Source: Agrobacterium tumefaciens (GTDB taxonomy: Bacteria; Pseudomonadota; Alphaproteobacteria; Rhizobiales; Rhizobiaceae). From it: DNA of 59,487 bases. The position numbers and the translations under genes were made by a program. The stretch spans positions 2,501 to 61,987 of the forward strand of contig NZ_JXQV01000016.1 in NCBI RefSeq assembly GCF_000834635.1, written 5' to 3'. Below, in pieces: positions 28,161 to 36,103 of the stretch; position 1 is the stretch's first letter; the number at the start of each line of letters is the position of its first letter. The notes under the pieces are model-generated. The model saw nothing but the letters and a program-made list of their open reading frames with translations, searched no databases and had not been told where the DNA came from.

Positions 28161-29106
28161 CGTAATGCACCCAATATCGTGCGCTCAGAAACGAGAAGGC
28201 GGTAAAGAGCGAAATGATGATAACCAGTATCCACGCCAGTGCGGAGGCATAGCCCATGCGGAAGAAACCGAAGGCTTCCTGATAGAGATAGAGCGTGTAA
28301 AACAGCGTCGAGTTGATGGGACCGCCGGAGCCATCCGATATGATGAAGGCTGGCGTGAAAGCCTTGAAGGCATCGATGGTCTGAATCACCGCATTGAAGA
28401 AGATGACCGGCGTCAACAACGGCAGGGTGATGCGGAAGAACTGACGCGCCTTGCCAGCCCCATCCATATCCGCTGCCTCATACATATCCTGCGGTATCTG
28501 ACGAAGACCGGCAAGGAAGATGATCATTGGCGAGCCGAACTGCCAGACAGAGAGAATGACCAGCGTGTAGATGGAGTAGTTCGGGTTCGAGATCCAGCTT
28601 GGCCCTTCAAAGCCGAAAAGCTGCCACAGCACCATGTTCACAAGGCCATCGGACGCGAAAAGCTGGCGCCACAGAACGGCTATGGCCACGCTCGATCCCA
28701 GCAGCGATGGCAGATAGAACACCGCGCGATACATCGTCAGGCCTTTGATGCCGCGATTGAAGGCCATCGCAACCATCAGCGCGAAAATGAGCTTCAGCGG
28801 CACCGAAAGAATGACGTAAGTAAAGGTCACCGTCATTGCGGCGGCAAATTTCGGGTCCGCTGTGGCAATCCGCACATAGTTGGCCGCACCGACCCAGTCG
28901 GGCGATTGCAGCAGATCGTAATTCGTAAAAGACAGGTAGAGCGAAGCCAGCGCCGGACCGAGTGTCAGCCCGAAAAAGCCGATCAACCACGGCAGAAGAA
29001 AGACATAGGCGTGAACATTCCGGTCGAACATCTTGCGCACACGGCCTTGCCTTGGGAGAGCCGCAGCGCGGCCCTCCCTCTGGATCGTATCGGATTGGAA
29101 CGTCAT
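28153..29106 (-). CDS. ABC sugar importer permease (MalF type)
   Basis: The 317-aa inner-membrane subunit has the EAA loop MYEAADMDGAGKARQFFRITLP. A short charged cytoplasmic N-terminus precedes helix 1 (VFLLPWLIGFFGLTLGPA). It starts only 6 nt after the binding-protein stop, so unlike the other two importer operons in this window there is no room for a terminator here. Confidence 0.93.
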   Translation of the reverse strand: MTFQSDTIQREGRAAALPRQGRVRKMFDRNVHAYVFLLPWLIGFFGLTLGPALASLYLSFTNYDLLQSPDWVGAANYVRIATADPKFAAAMTVTFTYVILSVPLKLIFALMVAMAFNRGIKGLTMYRAVFYLPSLLGSSVAIAVLWRQLFASDGLVNMVLWQLFGFEGPSWISNPNYSIYTLVILSVWQFGSPMIIFLAGLRQIPQDMYEAADMDGAGKARQFFRITLPLLTPVIFFNAVIQTIDAFKAFTPAFIISDGSGGPINSTLFYTLYLYQEAFGFFRMGYASALAWILVIIISLFTAFSFLSARYWVHYDD

Positions 29107-29112
29107 GAGTGT

Positions 29113-30402
29113 TTACTTCCGCTTGATAACGGTTTCCGCTTCCTTGACGAGCTTCTCCCCGCCCTGTTCCGGCGTTATCTTGCCGAATGCGACCTCTTCC
29201 GAGGTGCGCTTGAGAACAAAAGCAAACTCACCGGCGCCCGGAGGCGGTGCTGGCGGCAGCGGCCCAACATTTGGCGTGACTTCGGCGATATATTCCACCA
29301 TCGCCTTGCTGACATCGTTGAGCTTCGGGCTCAGTTGCTCGCGCATGGATGCAGAGGCTGGAACACCACGCTCGACGCCCAGAATATCAACGCCTTGAGG
29401 CGCAGCCACGAGGAAGTTGATGAAATCAACCGCCGCCGCAATGCCAGCGCTGCCATTGGCCACACTCATCAACATGGAAGGTTTGAGGTAGTGGCCTGAT
29501 GGCGTATCCTTGGAAACCTTCGGGTATGATGTGATCGACAGTTTCGCTTTATTGACCGTCTGGTAGCCAACGAACTGGTTGGAATGCGCAAATGCAGTTG
29601 CCGCCTTGCCAGTCGTCAACGGATTGCTTTCAATGTTCAACTGGTCGAGTGCCTGAATATCGGCAGGAACGCAGGCACCGGCCTCACGCATATCGGCCCA
29701 CATGGCAAACCATTGCGTTGCATCCTTGGCATTATAGCCAATGCCGCCCTCTTCGCTGAAAAGAGATTTCTTATTCTGTCTCAGCCAGTTCTCAAAGCTG
29801 GGCTCAACGCCACTCGCATCAGCCGTGGCATAATAGCCGGGCTTGGGCTTGTTTTTGCCGAACTCAACCGCATTCTTTGCAAACTCTTCCCAGGTCTGCC
29901 CCGCTGATGGCGGCTTGGCACCGGTTTTCTCCCAGCCTGCGGCATCAAAAAACACCGCGCTTGAATTCACACCGAGATTGATGCCGTAAAGCTTGCCATC
30001 GACCCGGCCTGAATCAATGTTTGGCGCACCGAAATCATCGATCTTCAAACCTTTGCCGAGATACTCATCGAGCGGCGCCAGAGCACCGCGCCGCGCATAT
30101 TCGAAAATATAGCGGTAATCCATCTGAATGAGGTCAGGCGCATTGCGACCGGCGACCTGCGTAGCCAGCCGCGGCCAGTAATCCGACCAGCCCGCAAACT
30201 CACCGGCAATATCGAGATCGGGTTTGACCTGTTTAAAGGCGGCTATCGCCTTGTTCGTGCGGTCCGCACGCTCCTGCGATCCCCACCAGAGCAGGCGAAT
30301 GCGCGCCGCCTGCGCAAATGCAGATCCCCCACCCACTGTCGCGAGCGACAGTGCGGCCAGACCCGCGGTCAAAACCGCACGTCTTTGAATCATCATGGAC
30401 AT
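29113..30402 (-). CDS. Periplasmic sugar-binding protein (extracellular family 1)
   Basis: The 429-aa product has a Tat-like or Sec signal (QRRAVLTAGLAALSLATVGG, cleavage near AFAQA). The mature part shows family 1 features: RIRLLWWGSQERADRTNKAI, FAGWSDYWPRLATQVAGRNAPDL and TWEEFAKNAVEF. ATG 30402 has GGGAGGAG 6 nt upstream. It heads the leftward operon; a palindrome lies about 65 nt upstream. The ligand is unknown but likely a sugar or glycoside. Confidence 0.93.
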   Translation of the reverse strand: MSMMIQRRAVLTAGLAALSLATVGGGSAFAQAARIRLLWWGSQERADRTNKAIAAFKQVKPDLDIAGEFAGWSDYWPRLATQVAGRNAPDLIQMDYRYIFEYARRGALAPLDEYLGKGLKIDDFGAPNIDSGRVDGKLYGINLGVNSSAVFFDAAGWEKTGAKPPSAGQTWEEFAKNAVEFGKNKPKPGYYATADASGVEPSFENWLRQNKKSLFSEEGGIGYNAKDATQWFAMWADMREAGACVPADIQALDQLNIESNPLTTGKAATAFAHSNQFVGYQTVNKAKLSITSYPKVSKDTPSGHYLKPSMLMSVANGSAGIAAAVDFINFLVAAPQGVDILGVERGVPASASMREQLSPKLNDVSKAMVEYIAEVTPNVGPLPPAPPPGAGEFAFVLKRTSEEVAFGKITPEQGGEKLVKEAETVIKRK

Positions 30403-30466
30403 TGGCAACTCCTCCCTAATTGACTGCCAAATTAAATGATGTTGATAAACAGCGCTTGCCGTTTTA

Positions 30467-30480
30467 TAACTATCTGGTTA
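30467..30480. promoter_or_regulatory. Candidate TetR operator 1
   Basis: TAACTATCTGGTTA is a palindrome of the form TAACYA-N2-TGGTTA with one mismatch. It lies in the divergent region between the binding-protein gene and the regulator gene and has a near-twin upstream of the right operon. Confidence 0.6.
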
Positions 30481-30523
30481 CATGGGAACACTGTTCAACA
30501 GCGTTGTCAAGCGGTCACTAAAA

Positions 30524-31228
30524 ATGGATGAAGGCAAAAAAATCGTTTCAGAAAACGTGACCGACGCGGCGGAAAAGAAGAAGCGTGTGACCACACGAAA
30601 ACCGGCCGTTCAATCACGAAACCCGGAACGCACCCGTGCGGCCATTCTCGAAGCCGCCCGCCGCGAGGTTGCCGCCAAGGGCCTTGCCGGGGCGCGGATT
30701 GACGTGGTGGCCAGACGTGCTGGCACCAACAAACGCATGATCTACCACTATTTCGGTGACAAGGACGCGCTCTATCTGGCGGTACTCGAAGACGCCTATC
30801 AACACATTCGCAATGCCGAGCACCGGCTGGACCTTGCGCGCAAACAGCCGGTTGATGGCCTGCGCGAGCTTGCCCTCTTCACCTGGCATTATTTTCTCGA
30901 TCACCCGGAATTTCTGAGCATTCTGGCAACAGAAAATCTCAATCAGGCCAGATACTTGCGCCAATCCACCAGCATCCCTGAAATGCACTCCAATTTCATT
31001 TCCGAGCTGAAGGACGTGCTGTTGCGCGGTGAAAAGACAGGCGATTTTCGCGCTGGGCTGGACCCGGTCGATGTCTATCTGACAATTGCCTCGCTCGGCT
31101 TTTTCTACCTTTCCAACCGGTTCACGCTGTCTACGATCTTTCAGCGCGATCTGGCAGCACCTGCCGAGCTGGAACGTTGGGGACAGCATATCGTCAATAC
31201 GGTCATTGCTGCACTGCGGCCATTTTGA
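30524..31228 (+). CDS. TetR-family regulator (RutR-like) of the flanking sugar operons
   Basis: A basic N-terminal extension is followed by the TetR helix-turn-helix (AARREVAAKGLAGARIDVVARRAG then TNKRMIYHYFGDKDALY) and an all-helical ligand domain. The start is unclear: ATG 30482 abuts the operator, while ATG 30524 is more plausible, though neither has a strong ribosome-binding site. Placement between two divergent sugar operons, with matching palindromes at both heads, makes it their likely ligand-responsive regulator. Confidence 0.88.
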   Translation: MDEGKKIVSENVTDAAEKKKRVTTRKPAVQSRNPERTRAAILEAARREVAAKGLAGARIDVVARRAGTNKRMIYHYFGDKDALYLAVLEDAYQHIRNAEHRLDLARKQPVDGLRELALFTWHYFLDHPEFLSILATENLNQARYLRQSTSIPEMHSNFISELKDVLLRGEKTGDFRAGLDPVDVYLTIASLGFFYLSNRFTLSTIFQRDLAAPAELERWGQHIVNTVIAALRPF

Positions 31229-31398
31229 ACGGCCAGCCAAATTTTCCTAACAAGAACAAACGCTCCATACTTCGCACGTGCGAAATGGGGATTAGGTAGA
31301 CGGTGCTGGCAGCCATCGGGCGAAGCGCTCGGATGATTTAAGCCGTGATTTTTCGCATGAAAATCTTCTTGACAGAAATACCGTTTCCCAACCACAAA

Positions 31399-31412
31399 TA
31401 ACCAACTGGTTA
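31399..31412. promoter_or_regulatory. Candidate TetR operator 2
   Basis: TAACCAACTGGTTA is a perfect TAACCA-N2-TGGTTA palindrome about 64 nt upstream of the first gene of the right operon. It matches the site near the regulator gene at 12 of 14 positions. Confidence 0.65.
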
Positions 31413-31475
31413 CAAATTTTCGAAAACGGAAGATTGCGCCTTAACGGGAGTGAGGCGCCTTGGGAGGAAAATTTC

Positions 31476-32618
31476 ATGCAGCGTATCGGCGTCATCATGC
31501 ACGGCATTACTGGCCGTATGGGATATAACCAGCACCTTGTTCGCTCTGTCCTAGCTATTCGCGACCAGGGTGGCGTGACATTGAAGAGCGGCGAAAAAGT
31601 CATGCTGGATCCCATCCTTGTGGGTCGCAATGGCTCGAAGATCGAAGAGATTGCCCGCAAACACAATGTCGAGCGCTGGACGACGGACATTGATGCCGCT
31701 CTCGCCAACCCCGATGACACATTGTTTTTTGATGCAGGCACGACGCAGATGCGCGGAAGCCTGCTGACCAAGGCCATCAAGGCTGGTAAGAATGTCTATT
31801 GCGAGAAGCCCATTTCCGACAACATGGATGAGGCACTTGCCGTCGCAAGACTGGCGGAAAGCGCTGGTATCAAGCACGGGGTGGTTCAGGACAAGCTGTT
31901 TCTGCCGGGCCTGCGCAAGCTTGCCATGCTGCGCCACAGCGGCTTCTTTGGTAAAATTCTGTCGGTGCGCGGCGAGTTTGGCTATTGGGTTTTCGAAGGT
32001 GACTGGCAACCAGCCCAGCGCCCATCCTGGAACTATCGCCAGAAGGATGGGGGCGGCATTATTCTCGATATGCTCTGCCACTGGCGTTATGTGCTCGACA
32101 ATCTTTTTGGCGAGGTCAAAGCCGTCAGCTGCCTTGGTGCTACCCACATTCCCCAACGCTTTGACGAGCAGGGCAACGCCTATGTGGCCGATGCGGATGA
32201 CGCCGCTTACGCCACGTTCGAGCTGGAAGGCGGGGTAATTGCCCATATCAACTCATCCTGGGCAGTGCGCGTTCGCCGTGATGATCTTGTCACATTTCAG
32301 GTGGATGGCACGCATGGCTCGGCAGTTGCGGGCCTCACCAAATGCTGGACGCAGCATCGCACCAACACGCCAAAGCCGGTCTGGAACCCGGACCAACCGC
32401 AAACAATCGATTTCTACAAGACCTGGCAGGAAGTGCCAGACAATGTGGTTTACGATAACGGCTTCAAGGCGCAGTGGGAAATGTTCGTCCGGCATCTGGC
32501 CGAGGATGCGCCTTGGCCTTACGGGTTGATGGAGGGTGTCAAGGGCGTGCAGCTAGCCGAGCTTGGCCTGAAATCCTGGAAGGAGCGCCGCTGGCTCGAC
32601 GTTCCCGCAATCGTTTGA
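31476..32618 (+). CDS. Gfo/Idh/MocA-family oxidoreductase, first gene of the right operon
   Basis: ATG 31476 has GGGAGGA 7 nt upstream. The 380-aa protein has a DapB-like loop RIGVIMHGITGRMGYNQHL, the VYCEKPISDNMDEAL motif, and a C-terminal domain with DGGGIILDMLCHWRYVLD. It probably oxidises a sugar or sugar derivative using NAD(P). The DUF993 gene starts 10 nt later. Confidence 0.9.
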   Translation: MQRIGVIMHGITGRMGYNQHLVRSVLAIRDQGGVTLKSGEKVMLDPILVGRNGSKIEEIARKHNVERWTTDIDAALANPDDTLFFDAGTTQMRGSLLTKAIKAGKNVYCEKPISDNMDEALAVARLAESAGIKHGVVQDKLFLPGLRKLAMLRHSGFFGKILSVRGEFGYWVFEGDWQPAQRPSWNYRQKDGGGIILDMLCHWRYVLDNLFGEVKAVSCLGATHIPQRFDEQGNAYVADADDAAYATFELEGGVIAHINSSWAVRVRRDDLVTFQVDGTHGSAVAGLTKCWTQHRTNTPKPVWNPDQPQTIDFYKTWQEVPDNVVYDNGFKAQWEMFVRHLAEDAPWPYGLMEGVKGVQLAELGLKSWKERRWLDVPAIV

Positions 32619-32628
32619 GGAGGCAGAC

Positions 32629-33792
32629 ATGACCGAGCTCAAACTGCCGAAAGACGACCGCTCAATTGAAACCTACAGGCTCAGCGGCACACCGATTGCA
32701 CTCGAAAAGCGCCAGCCATCCGACTTCAACCGCGTGGCCTATGCCGCCGCTCATGTCGTCGCCGACCCTTTTGCGGATAATGATCCGTGGCTGACACCGG
32801 CTATCGATTGGGAGGGAACCTTACGCTTTCGACATAGGCTCTGGGATCTGGGCCTTGGCGTGGCGGAAGCCATGGATACAGCGCAGCGCGGCATGGGGCT
32901 TGGCTGGCCGCAGGCGCAGGAACTCATTTCACGATCGCTGAAAGAAGCCTCGACCCGCAAGGATGCGCTGATTGCCTGCGGCGTTGGAACGGATCATCTG
33001 ACTGGCACGGAGTACAGTCTGAACCAGATCGTTGATGCCTATCTGGAGCAACTGGATTTTGTTCAGGGCGAAGGTGGGCGTGTCATCTTGATGGCAAGCC
33101 GTGCACTTGCCGCCAACGCAACATCGCCGGATGATTATCTGGAAACATATGCCCGTGTTCTGGCCCATGCCAACGACAAGGTCATCATTCACTGGCTCGG
33201 TGAAATGTTTGACCCGGCGCTTGAGGGCTATTGGGGCGCAAGCGACCATATGGCGGCCATGGATACCTGCCTTGATATGTTGGCCGCAAACGCCGACAAG
33301 ATCGATGGCATCAAGATTTCGCTTCTTTCCAAAGAAAAAGAAATCGCCATGCGTCGCCGCCTGCCCGCCGGTGTGCGGATGTACACCGGCGATGACTTCA
33401 ACTACGCCGAACTGATCGCGGGTGATGAGCACGGCCATTCCGATGCGCTGCTCGGCATTTTCGATGCGATTGCGCCTGCCGCATCCAAGGCTCTGGCAAG
33501 TTTAAAGCAGGGCGACACTGCCGAATTCTACAAGGTTCTCGAACCGACCGTCGCACTGTCCCGCCACATCTTCAAAGCCCCTACCCGCTTTTATAAAACA
33601 GGCGTAGTGTTTCTGGCCTATCTGAACGGCCTGCAGGATCATTTCACCATGATCGGCGGGCAGGAAAGCACGCGCTCCACGCAGCATCTCGCCGAGCTTT
33701 TCCGCCTGGCAGACAAGGCCAATGTTTTGGCAGACCCGGATGATGCGACGATACGCATGAAAAACCTGCTGGCCGTCAGGGGCGTGCATTGA
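32629..33792 (+). CDS. DUF993 family protein, DapA-like TIM barrel
   Basis: The 387-aa cytosolic protein is of the DUF993 family, distantly related to class I aldolases of the dihydrodipicolinate synthase group. IDGIKISLLSKEKE (near residue 225) offers a lysine in the position of the Schiff-base strand, and GVRMYTGDDFNYAELI and GHSDALLGIFDAIAP resemble the final barrel strands. If it is an aldolase or dehydratase acting on a keto sugar acid, it would follow the dehydrogenase and dehydratase steps of this operon. No member's reaction is known to me. Confidence 0.85.
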   Translation: MTELKLPKDDRSIETYRLSGTPIALEKRQPSDFNRVAYAAAHVVADPFADNDPWLTPAIDWEGTLRFRHRLWDLGLGVAEAMDTAQRGMGLGWPQAQELISRSLKEASTRKDALIACGVGTDHLTGTEYSLNQIVDAYLEQLDFVQGEGGRVILMASRALAANATSPDDYLETYARVLAHANDKVIIHWLGEMFDPALEGYWGASDHMAAMDTCLDMLAANADKIDGIKISLLSKEKEIAMRRRLPAGVRMYTGDDFNYAELIAGDEHGHSDALLGIFDAIAPAASKALASLKQGDTAEFYKVLEPTVALSRHIFKAPTRFYKTGVVFLAYLNGLQDHFTMIGGQESTRSTQHLAELFRLADKANVLADPDDATIRMKNLLAVRGVH

Positions 33793-33793
33793 G

Positions 33794-35224
33794 ATGGCCA
33801 GCGCACCCGTTTTGAAGGTAAAAGACGTCGCAATCTTCGAGCGGCGTCTCAGCATGCGCATGCCATTTCGCTTTGGCGCAGCAACGGTCACGGAGGCGGC
33901 GCAGATATTCCTTTCCGTCATCATAGAGGATGAAGGCGGGAAAACGGCCACAGGATATGCAGCCGAGTTGATGGTGCCGAAATGGTTCGATAAGAACGCG
34001 GATCTCAGCAACGCCGACAATGAGCAGCAGTTGCGCCGATCCGTGCATATGGCGGCACAGTTGGCGAAAGAGGCAGCACTCGCCACCGCCTTCGGCCTTC
34101 ACGCCGCGCTTGAGCCACAGCAGCACGAGCAGGCATCGGCCGAAGGGCTGAACGGGTTGATTGCATCCTTCGGCCTGGCATTGGTAGACCGCGCCATTCT
34201 GGATGGTCTCTGCCGTTTGCACGGTCTGACGGTCGCGGATGCCATCCGCATCAATCTGCCCGATATCGACACATCGACAACGCCGGATCTCGCTGGCTTC
34301 GATATAACAGGATTCCTCAGCCGGTTGCAGCCGAAAAAGACGATCCATCTTCGCCACACGGTGGGCTATGTCGATGCGTTGACGCCGTCAGACGTAAACT
34401 CCGCCCGTCGCAATGATGGCTTGCCGGAATGCCTGAGCGAAGAAATCGAGACCTATGGCATCCGCTATTTCAAGCTGAAACTATCCGGCAGGCCAGTGGA
34501 AGACACACAACGCCTGATCCAGATCGCAGGCGTTCTCGACCGCCTATCGACCTACAAGGTCACATTGGATGGTAACGAGCAGTTTGCGGATGAGGCAGCC
34601 GTCATCGAACTGAAGGACCGCATCGAAGCGGAACCGGGACTTCAGCGATTGCGTCAATCGCTTCTGTTCATCGAGCAGCCGATCACTCGAACCGTTGCAC
34701 TGTCAAAACAGGTCAAGACATTGGCCAGACGCGTTGCGCTTGAGATCGACGAGTCCGATGGCACCAAGGATGCGTTTCTTGAGGCCAAGGCACAAGGTTA
34801 TCTCGGCGTATCCTCTAAATCCTGCAAGGGTTTTTACCGTTCTCTTCTCAACAGAATGCGGGTGGAACAATGGAATGCGGAGACGGCGGGCGGTTACTTC
34901 ATGTCTGCGGAGGACCTGACGACACAGGCGGGCGTCGCGGTGCAGCAGGATCTGGCGCTGGCGGCGCTGATCGGCCTTGGCCACATCGAGCGCAATGGGC
35001 ACCATTATGTCGATGGCATGCAGGGTGCCTCGGACACTGAAAATGCCGCATGGCTTTGCGCGCATGGTGATCTCTATGCAAATCATGCCGGGCGCGCGCG
35101 GCTGCACATCGCAAAGGGTGAGCTTTCGCTTGAAACAGTGCTTGCCACCAAGGGCCTCGGCGTAGCGCAATCCGCAGCACAGGCAACATTTCAATCGCTT
35201 CAATCGGGGGAGAAGACCATATGA
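33794..35224 (+). CDS. Enolase-superfamily enzyme (dehydratase/epimerase-like)
   Basis: The 476-aa protein has the mandelate-racemase/muconate-lactonising barrel order: catalytic K-x-K at K227-L-K229 (YFKLKLSG), metal ligands D259 (LDGNEQF), E294 (IEQPI) and D319 or D322 (LEIDESDG), and a second-side lysine near K342/K345 (SSKSCKG). It is longer than most family members, with an extra N-terminal helical portion. It could dehydrate a sugar acid or epimerise an alpha-carbon. It starts 1 nt after the DUF993 stop and overlaps the next gene by ATGA. Confidence 0.85.
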   Translation: MASAPVLKVKDVAIFERRLSMRMPFRFGAATVTEAAQIFLSVIIEDEGGKTATGYAAELMVPKWFDKNADLSNADNEQQLRRSVHMAAQLAKEAALATAFGLHAALEPQQHEQASAEGLNGLIASFGLALVDRAILDGLCRLHGLTVADAIRINLPDIDTSTTPDLAGFDITGFLSRLQPKKTIHLRHTVGYVDALTPSDVNSARRNDGLPECLSEEIETYGIRYFKLKLSGRPVEDTQRLIQIAGVLDRLSTYKVTLDGNEQFADEAAVIELKDRIEAEPGLQRLRQSLLFIEQPITRTVALSKQVKTLARRVALEIDESDGTKDAFLEAKAQGYLGVSSKSCKGFYRSLLNRMRVEQWNAETAGGYFMSAEDLTTQAGVAVQQDLALAALIGLGHIERNGHHYVDGMQGASDTENAAWLCAHGDLYANHAGRARLHIAKGELSLETVLATKGLGVAQSAAQATFQSLQSGEKTI

Positions 35225-36048
35225 GCCTTGAAGGTCTTTCAATCAATTTCGCGACCATCAAACAGGGCGGTGCGTTCGGCACATTGGTGGACGCCTGCAT
35301 TGCCCGTGGCATTACCACCATTTCACCCTGGAGAGATCAGGTCCACGGCGTGGGCCTTGCGGAAGCAGCGCGCATCGTTGAGCAAAACGGACTTCGCCTG
35401 AGTGGCCTTTGCCGAGGTGGCTTTTTCCCGGCAACGGATGCAAAAGGGCGCCGAGACGCTATTGACGACAACAAACGCGCCGTCGATGAAGCAGCAGCCC
35501 TCAAGGCCGATTGCCTCGTTCTTGTTGTCGGCGGATTGCCCGCAGGCTCCAAGGACATTGCGGGCGCGCGTCAAATGGTGGAAGACGGCATGGCAGAGCT
35601 CTTGCCCTATGCGCGGCAAGCGGGCATTCCACTGGCCATAGAGCCGCTGCACCCGTTCTATGCTGCCGACCGCGCCTGCTTCAACACGCTGAAACAATCG
35701 CTCGATCTCTGTGACAGATTAGGCGCCGGCACGGGTGTTGCCATTGATGTCTACCACGTGTGGTGGGACCCGGAGCTTGCCGAGCAGGTGGCACGCGCTG
35801 GCCGCAACGGCCAAATCCTTGCGCACCACATTTGCGACTGGCTGGTGCCAACCACCGATCCTCTCAATGATCGTGGCATGATGGGCGACGGCGTCATCGA
35901 TCTCAAGGGCTTTCGCCGCATGATTGAGCAGGCCGGGTTCTTCGGCCCGCAAGAGGTGGAAATTTTCTCCTACAATTGGAACGCCCGGCCCGTTGACGAG
36001 GTGCTCTCGACGGTGGTCGAGCGATACGGGTCAGTGTGTCAGTCCTGA
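35221..36048 (+). CDS. Sugar phosphate isomerase/epimerase (AP endonuclease-2 fold)
   Basis: The 275-aa TIM-barrel protein has metal-binding residues in LAIEPLHPFYAADRAC (glutamate), AIDVYHVWWDPEL (aspartate and histidine), LAHHICDW and GPQEVEIFSYN (glutamate). Relatives isomerise keto sugars, epimerise 3-keto sugars or cleave C-glycosides. The ATGA overlap with the enolase-type gene indicates translational coupling. It ends the right operon; a palindromic hairpin follows. Confidence 0.9.
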   Translation: MSLEGLSINFATIKQGGAFGTLVDACIARGITTISPWRDQVHGVGLAEAARIVEQNGLRLSGLCRGGFFPATDAKGRRDAIDDNKRAVDEAAALKADCLVLVVGGLPAGSKDIAGARQMVEDGMAELLPYARQAGIPLAIEPLHPFYAADRACFNTLKQSLDLCDRLGAGTGVAIDVYHVWWDPELAEQVARAGRNGQILAHHICDWLVPTTDPLNDRGMMGDGVIDLKGFRRMIEQAGFFGPQEVEIFSYNWNARPVDEVLSTVVERYGSVCQS

Positions 36049-36065
36049 AGCATCGCATTGGAACG

Positions 36066-36091
36066 TCATCCCCCGCGAAAGCAGGGGATGA
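36066..36091. terminator. Palindromic hairpin between convergent genes
   Basis: TCATCCCC/GGGGATGA (36066-36073/36084-36091) sits between the stops of two convergent genes. It lacks a clear T-run on either strand and resembles the small dispersed GTCATCCCC-type palindromes of alphaproteobacterial genomes. Confidence 0.5.
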
Positions 36092-36103
36092 GGCATATGC
36101 CGG

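Noticed and set aside
27982..29499. Long plus-strand frame (505 codons) opposite the permease genes
   Set aside because: Antisense shadow, rich in Arg, His and Gln; the minus-strand permeases carry clear EAA loops.
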